Of a stretch of DNA of 11,509 nucleotides, positions 7,091 through 11,509 are shown one piece after another. The stretch is taken from contig JAGVEE010000319.1 of assembly GCA_020058405.1 (NCBI GenBank), forward strand, positions 1-11,509, read 5' to 3'. How positions within the stretch are numbered: position 1 is the first letter of the stretch; each line of letters begins with the position of its first letter. The notes under the pieces were generated by a model that worked only from the letters and a program-made list of their open reading frames with translations, was not told where the DNA came from and ran no database searches. Source of the DNA: Sphingobacteriales bacterium (GTDB lineage: Bacteria > Bacteroidota > Bacteroidia > Sphingobacteriales > Sphingobacteriaceae). A program made the position numbers and the translations under genes.

Positions 7091-9652
7091 TTATTTTTCC
7101 ATTGCTTTGTTTATCGCAAATACAATGTGCTCTCTATGTGCTTTTGTTTCAGCATTACCTGCACCTGCCGCCATCATAGTTTTAATAGCTTTTAGCTGTG
7201 CCAAGGCATTTGATTTTGCTTGGTAAACGTATGCATCAGATTTAATTGCTGATATTAACATGTTCACGTATTCTAATTGTAAGTTCTGACGGAATGAGTT
7301 TACATTTCCCGCAGCGTCTGCTTTAAAAATTCCATCTGTTAATTCACGCATCATTTCAGTTAAGGAATAAGTATTACCAATTAACTGTATATCAACAATA
7401 CGTTTTGTTACGTTCGCGCTTAACAAATGAGCTAACACACCTTTTTGCATATTTAACACACGCTCATGGATTTTAGGATCTTCATTACCTCCGTTAAATC
7501 CTCTTCTTTGGTATTGTAAGTAAGCATAAAAATCTGCTGGCATATCAAAAGCTGTTGGTGCAAATACATAATCGTTCAATGCCTTCATCGCTCTTTTTTG
7601 ATCTGCGTAAGCTACCGGTGCCATTGGCTTTGCAGTGCTTTTTTGCTCAGGGAAACTTCTATCAACATATACACCACCAATGTAACGCGATATTACTCCT
7701 GCCGCAACATTGTATTCGCCGCTTATGGTTAAATATGCATTACGCAATTCGTGGTATGATTGGCCTTCTTTAACATACTTAGATTTTAAGCCTTTCAAAA
7801 TATTATTTGATAATTTCATTCTATCAATTGAATATCCAATTGCATCAGAACTCAAATCACCTATCATAACTCTTGGGTCTATTCCTTTACCTGGTGCACG
7901 CATATCATCTGCATCATTTCCAAAAGTTAATTGAGGCTCATTAGATCTGTTTAATAATTTTTTTACTCGTGTTGCTTCTGCATTTGCATCTGTTAATGAA
8001 GGAGCATACCCAAATTCTATCGCCCACATATCATATGGTCCTGGGATGCTTGTAAAATATTGCCCTTGTTTTGCTTTATCTAATGCCACGTTTGCAGCTG
8101 GGTAATCCATCACCGAACCGGTTAAACCGATTTTAGAAGTAACTGCTTTATTATGAACATTTACTAAATCATGTAACTGACTAGATTTCATGTTGTGATT
8201 TAAACCAAAAGTATGGCCCACTTCATGTAACACTAAGTAAAATAATGATTCTTTGATGTATTGTTTTTTATCAATATCGCTAGCGCTGTATGCTGACAAT
8301 GCAATGTTTCCAAATTGTGTAGCTTGTGTAAAATGATTTCCAATGTCGCAACCATTATGGCCTGCATTTAATTCTGGAAATTCATTTACAATATTTAAAG
8401 CTGCTGCATCAAATAATTTTTCTTGACGTAAACGATTTGTAAAGAAAACATACTCCAACATAATATCAGCTCCTAAAATTTCTCCTGTGCGTGGATTTAC
8501 GAAACTTGGTCCGTATCCACCAAATGGAGGGAATGGAGAAGATGTCCATCTTAATACATTATACCTAATATCACCTGCATCCCAAGTAGCTGAATCTGGT
8601 TGAACTTCGCAACGAATTGCATTTTTAAATCCTGCTTTTTCAAATGCCATGTTCCATGTTAACACTGCTGCTTTTATGGTTTCACGAAACTCTAATGGTG
8701 TGGTATTTTCTATCCACCATGTAATTGGAGTTACTGGATCTGATAAGGCTGCATTAGGATCTTTCTTTTCTAAATTCCAACGGTTAATAAAATCATGATA
8801 AGGTGTTGCTGACGTAGATGTCATATCCTCTGTTTGTTGCATAAAATAACCAACACGTGGATCATCGTTACGCGGCACAAAATTATTTTTTGGAACTTCA
8901 ATTATACTGTGTTGAATTTTTACAGTTACCGATCTTGGGTCTGTAACATCGGGACCACCAAAGTTAGTTGGGCTAGGGTTATCGTACACATACTCCACAA
9001 CAATGTCTGTATTTTGTGGGTAGTTTCTTAGCGATGCAAATTTAGTTTTTTCTTTACTCAAGGTTCCTAAACTAAATGCCGAACCTGGAGTTGCTCTAGG
9101 GTTTGGTGATGGTTTTATTTGCGATAAACTTTCAACTAAAAAAAGCTCATCTGCTTTTATTAAATAATCGTCGCCATCTTCTGCTACAATTTTTAAACTT
9201 GCTAAAATCGGTTTGTTAATATTTGCATCTGCTGATTTAGAAATCGCATTCTCTTTATCAAAATAATAGCTTGTGTTTTCTTTTATGAATTCAATTTTAT
9301 CATAATATTTTTTAATGCTAAATATCTCGTTGTCTCTAAATGATCCTTTAAAATAGCCCGCACTTACTGCGCCATTTTCAGCATAATTAAAATAAATAAA
9401 TTCTTTGTTTAATTGACTTTTTTTGATTTTCATGTACACCGAACCATTGGTAGTGTCTTGGTACAATGCAAATAAACCATCTTTAAGTTTAGACGCTTTT
9501 ACGGTTTCTTTAATTGTTTTTTTAGCATCTTTTTTAGGTGCTTCAGCTGCTGGTGCAGCGGAGCCTTTTTTCTTTTTCTTTGCGAAAGTATCGCTGCTAG
9601 TACCCGCTATGCACAAACATACCGCTAGCGAATAAATAATTGATTTTCTCAT
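7091..9652 (-). CDS. Exported metzincin-like zinc-dependent metalloprotease (DUF5117/DUF4953 type)
   Basis: An 853-residue protein that appears full length. Residues 1-24 form a Sec signal peptide (MRKSIIYSLAVCLCIAGTSS, likely cleaved after Ala24), followed by a striking linker of five Lys and Ala/Pro-rich sequence to about 43. The N-terminal region (about 55-260) matches the DUF5117 architecture of Bacteroidota zinc-dependent metalloproteases. The catalytic site is HEVGHTFGLNH at 476-486: His476, His480 and His486 bind zinc and Glu477 is the base. A metzincin Met-turn candidate, SVMDYP with Met515, follows about 30 residues later. The remaining ~330 residues match the C-terminal DUF4953-type part. 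The protein is expected in the periplasm, at the outer membrane or secreted; substrates are unknown. No propeptide Cys switch or C-terminal sorting domain is evident. It is divergent from the RNA methyltransferase gene and upstream of fabD. Confidence 0.9.
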   Translation of the reverse strand: MRKSIIYSLAVCLCIAGTSSDTFAKKKKKGSAAPAAEAPKKDAKKTIKETVKASKLKDGLFALYQDTTNGSVYMKIKKSQLNKEFIYFNYAENGAVSAGYFKGSFRDNEIFSIKKYYDKIEFIKENTSYYFDKENAISKSADANINKPILASLKIVAEDGDDYLIKADELFLVESLSQIKPSPNPRATPGSAFSLGTLSKEKTKFASLRNYPQNTDIVVEYVYDNPSPTNFGGPDVTDPRSVTVKIQHSIIEVPKNNFVPRNDDPRVGYFMQQTEDMTSTSATPYHDFINRWNLEKKDPNAALSDPVTPITWWIENTTPLEFRETIKAAVLTWNMAFEKAGFKNAIRCEVQPDSATWDAGDIRYNVLRWTSSPFPPFGGYGPSFVNPRTGEILGADIMLEYVFFTNRLRQEKLFDAAALNIVNEFPELNAGHNGCDIGNHFTQATQFGNIALSAYSASDIDKKQYIKESLFYLVLHEVGHTFGLNHNMKSSQLHDLVNVHNKAVTSKIGLTGSVMDYPAANVALDKAKQGQYFTSIPGPYDMWAIEFGYAPSLTDANAEATRVKKLLNRSNEPQLTFGNDADDMRAPGKGIDPRVMIGDLSSDAIGYSIDRMKLSNNILKGLKSKYVKEGQSYHELRNAYLTISGEYNVAAGVISRYIGGVYVDRSFPEQKSTAKPMAPVAYADQKRAMKALNDYVFAPTAFDMPADFYAYLQYQRRGFNGGNEDPKIHERVLNMQKGVLAHLLSANVTKRIVDIQLIGNTYSLTEMMRELTDGIFKADAAGNVNSFRQNLQLEYVNMLISAIKSDAYVYQAKSNALAQLKAIKTMMAAGAGNAETKAHREHIVFAINKAMEK

Positions 9653-9696
9653 ATAAATTAGATCAATGGGTTATATTTAAACAAATGAATTTTAAA

Positions 9697-9773
9697 CATA
9701 AATGTTTTTTTAGCAATAAATGCCTTTCAAACTAATTTTTTACAAATAAATGCCTTTTTGCTCTCTAATGCCT
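9697..9773. repeat. Spaced direct repeats in the divergent intergenic region
   Basis: The 132-base spacer between the metalloprotease and methyltransferase genes holds a 13-base direct repeat AATAAATGCCTTT at 9715-9727 and 9745-9757. A degenerate copy CATAAATGTTTTT is at 9697-9709, and a shorter copy TAATGCCT at 9766-9773 overlaps the -7 box of the right-hand gene. The ATG cores begin at 9702, 9720, 9750 and 9768, giving spacings of 18, 30 and 18. An operator set for one or both divergent genes is possible. In such AT-rich DNA part of the pattern could be chance. Confidence 0.45.
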
Positions 9774-9780
9774 AGCTTTG
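9773..9780 (+). promoter_or_regulatory. -7 box just upstream of the methyltransferase gene
   Basis: TAGCTTTG matches the Bacteroidetes consensus TAnnTTTG exactly and lies four bases before the ATG at 9785. The nearest upstream TTG (9758-9760) is only 12 bases away, so the -33 element is not convincing. If active, the transcript would start at or next to the start codon. Confidence 0.45.
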
Positions 9781-9784
9781 CAAT

Positions 9785-10960
9785 ATGAGTATCCCATTTA
9801 CAAAAGAAAGTAGAATCATTATTACGTGTCCGAAATACATGTCGTCTTACTTAAGTGAAGAAGTACATGGTTTGGGCTTTACCGTAACAGAACATTGGAG
9901 CACTGGTGTTTCTATTGAAGGTAGTTTAAACGATTGTATTAAACTAAATATGAACATTCGCACTGGAAATCAGGTGCTTTGGCTTTGGTCTGAAGCTGTT
10001 GCAACCAATGCCGATGATTTATATAAACATGCTTTACAGCTTAGTTGGGAAGATTTATTGGATGTTGATGGATACATTTCTATTACCTCTAATGTGCAAA
10101 ATGATACCATCGACAACAATTTATATGCAAATGTGAAATTGAAAGACGCAATTGTTGATCGATTTAGAGAGAAAACGGAAATGCGACCAAATTCTGGTCC
10201 AGAGCGTTATAAAACGGTAGTTCATTTATTTTGGAAAGATTCTGAAGCTTCCATTTACTTAGATACAAGCGGCGAAACGCTATCTAAACATCAATATAGA
10301 AAACAGCCTGGATTAGCTCCTATGCAAGAAAACCTAGCTGCTGCAACCATTATGGCCACCAAATGGGATCGAAATTCTAATTTTGTAAACCCAATGTGCG
10401 GAAGTGGAACTCTCGCAATTGAAGCTGCAATGATGGCCCTAAACAGAATACCTGGTCTGCTTAGAAGTAATTATGGATTTATGCATATTAAGGGTTTTGA
10501 TGAAGAATATTATGAGCAATTGAGAAGAGAAGCTCGTTTGGCAGTTAAAAAAACAATTGATTTTGAAATTATAGCTAGCGATTTAGACCCAATTGCCCTA
10601 CATGCAGCTAAATCTAATGCTAAAACTGCAGGTGTTGATTTGCATATCACCTTTAGAAAAGAAGATTTTAGAGAAACCCCATGCCCTAGCGGTAAAGGCG
10701 TAGTAATGTTTAACCCAGAATATGGGGAACGACTTGGTGAATACGAAGAGCTGGAAACTATTTACAAAGCAATGGGCGACTATTTAAAAAAGGAGGCCAA
10801 GGGATACTTTGGTTATATTTTTACCGCTAGCCCTAACCTCGCAAAAAAAGTGGGATTGAAAGCTGAACGTAAAATTGAATTCTTTAATAGTAAATTAGAA
10901 TGTCGTTTGTTGGAATACGAACTCTATGACGGTACACGTAGAGAAGATAAACGATCGTAA
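9785..10960 (+). CDS. THUMP domain-containing class I SAM-dependent RNA methyltransferase (RlmL N-terminal-half homologue)
   Basis: A 391-residue cytoplasmic enzyme expected to methylate a base in RNA. By homology to the N-terminal half of E. coli RlmL the target would be a guanine N2 of 23S rRNA, but the exact site cannot be read from sequence. The N-terminal part (about 45-160) fits a ferredoxin-like plus THUMP RNA-binding region. The family linker block ending GLAPMQENLAAA is at 176-187. The SAM-binding motif I is NPMCGSGTLAIEAA at 202-215, an acidic SAM-contact motif ASDLDP is at 264-269, and the catalytic motif IV is NPEYGER at 310-316. Most relatives outside this group have NPPY at motif IV, so Glu312 is a notable variant. 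The C-terminal second methyltransferase of E. coli RlmL (RlmK part) is absent, as expected for the stand-alone form. A GTG-started gene follows 25 bases downstream. Confidence 0.9.
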   Translation: MSIPFTKESRIIITCPKYMSSYLSEEVHGLGFTVTEHWSTGVSIEGSLNDCIKLNMNIRTGNQVLWLWSEAVATNADDLYKHALQLSWEDLLDVDGYISITSNVQNDTIDNNLYANVKLKDAIVDRFREKTEMRPNSGPERYKTVVHLFWKDSEASIYLDTSGETLSKHQYRKQPGLAPMQENLAAATIMATKWDRNSNFVNPMCGSGTLAIEAAMMALNRIPGLLRSNYGFMHIKGFDEEYYEQLRREARLAVKKTIDFEIIASDLDPIALHAAKSNAKTAGVDLHITFRKEDFRETPCPSGKGVVMFNPEYGERLGEYEELETIYKAMGDYLKKEAKGYFGYIFTASPNLAKKVGLKAERKIEFFNSKLECRLLEYELYDGTRREDKRS

Positions 10961-10985
10961 TTAATCTTATTTTCTAAATACATTA

Positions 10986-11509
10986 GTGTCAAATTATCTT
11001 AGAAATAGTCGTAATTTTTTCTTTATAAGTGTATTCGTAATTCTACTTGTACAACTTATAACCTTGTGGAGTAAACCAGAACTTGTACAAAATACGGTTG
11101 GTGAATCCATTACTTCTGAATTGCAGAAGTATGATAAAGAGATGAACGACTTTTGCAATAACCCAACTATAGATAGTATTGCAAATAATTTTAACTCCAT
11201 CAACAAAAATAAAAACTGGAAAAAATTTACCCAGATAGCAAAAAATGAAAATTTTAATGCTATTATTTTTCAAAAAGAAAAATTAATTTATTGGTCTAAG
11301 ACAAATGCCATACCCGATTATAATTATTTAAAATTACATGAAGGAAATAATTTTAGAAGACTAGACAATGGATGGTACATTATAAAACAAAAAACCATAG
11401 GAAAGTCTAAAGTGTTTTGCTTGTTTAATATTTATAAAGAATATAGTTACCAAAATGAATATTTAACAAACAGATACAACCCAGATTTAAATATTAAAGA
11501 TTATGTTGA
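10986..11509 (+). CDS. N-terminal part of a membrane protein, probably a sensor histidine kinase (3' truncated)
   Basis: From a GTG at 10986 the frame stays open for 174 codons to the window edge; the nearest upstream in-frame stop is TAA at 10962-10964 and there is no ATG between. The product begins MSNYLRNSRN, followed by a hydrophobic anchor FFFISVFVILLVQLITLW (residues 11-28). About 145 mostly polar, Asn- and Lys-rich residues follow, with the pattern KLIYWSKTNAIP, then RRLDNGWYIIKQK, then FNIYKEYSYQNEYLTNRYNP. This resembles the periplasmic sensor segment of large Bacteroidota sensor histidine kinases, in which an IYWS-type strand and an NGWY strand precede a Y-x-x-N-x-Y-L segment. No kinase domain lies inside the window, so the assignment is tentative. 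It lies 25 bases after the methyltransferase stop on the same strand, so shared transcription is possible. Confidence 0.6.
   Translation, partial: MSNYLRNSRNFFFISVFVILLVQLITLWSKPELVQNTVGESITSELQKYDKEMNDFCNNPTIDSIANNFNSINKNKNWKKFTQIAKNENFNAIIFQKEKLIYWSKTNAIPDYNYLKLHEGNNFRRLDNGWYIIKQKTIGKSKVFCLFNIYKEYSYQNEYLTNRYNPDLNIKDYV

Noticed and set aside
7083..7092. AATAGCTATT palindrome after the metalloprotease gene as a possible terminator
   Set aside because: The stem is only five AT-rich pairs with no loop or T tract, and it overlaps the stop codon; it is too weak to call.
9693..9700. Minus-strand TATGTTTA as a promoter box for the metalloprotease
   Set aside because: It mismatches the consensus at the final G and has no TTG at an acceptable distance, so the promoter of this gene remains unidentified.
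10994..11273. Two overlapping minus-strand frames of 70 and 76 codons
   Set aside because: They are antisense to the better-supported GTG-started membrane protein and show only low-complexity hydrophobic sequence.

Overview
The window looks like an ordinary chromosomal segment of a Bacteroidota (Bacteroidetes) bacterium, probably a Chitinophagales/Sphingobacteriales-type lineage. The reasons are AT-rich DNA, -7 promoter boxes of the Bacteroidetes form TAnnTTTG, little sign of Shine-Dalgarno sites, and typical families: a DUF4920 lipoprotein, a long AsmA-like protein with an Ala/Lys-rich tail, and a DUF5117/DUF4953-type zinc metalloprotease. The placement within the phylum is an inference. I see no mobile element, CRISPR array, tRNA or rRNA.

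Layout. At the left edge a plus-strand gene ends at 39, followed by a bidirectional hairpin terminator (49-78). Two minus-strand genes follow: radA (2104 to 731), then a DUF4920 lipoprotein (655 to 119) with its own promoter. Divergent from radA is a small exported beta-barrel protein (2162-2854). It converges on a 2.8 kb AsmA-like gene (5707 to 2936), and a period-7 inverted repeat at the junction supplies the stop codons of both genes. Upstream of the AsmA gene, on the same strand, are tsaE (6184 to 5768), fabD (7056 to 6184) and a metzincin-like zinc metalloprotease (9652 to 7091). fabD and tsaE share one base in a TAATG junction. A 132-base divergent spacer with repeated ATGCCT motifs separates the metalloprotease from a plus-strand THUMP-domain RNA methyltransferase (9785-10960). 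A GTG-started membrane protein begins 25 bases later and runs off the right edge; it looks like the sensor end of a histidine kinase.

How the genes relate. Most encode housekeeping functions: recombination repair (RadA), fatty-acid initiation (FabD), tRNA t6A formation (TsaE) and rRNA methylation. The rest are envelope proteins (lipoprotein, beta-barrel, AsmA-like, exported protease). They do not form one pathway. The clearest operon link is fabD-tsaE. Promoter-like boxes before the DUF4920 gene, radA, the AsmA gene, fabD and the methyltransferase gene suggest mostly short transcription units.

I found no convincing new multi-gene system. The most unusual signals are the heptamer-built hairpin between the convergent genes (2851-2939), -7 boxes lying 3-4 bases before two start codons (radA and the methyltransferase), and the evenly spaced motif set at 9697-9773.
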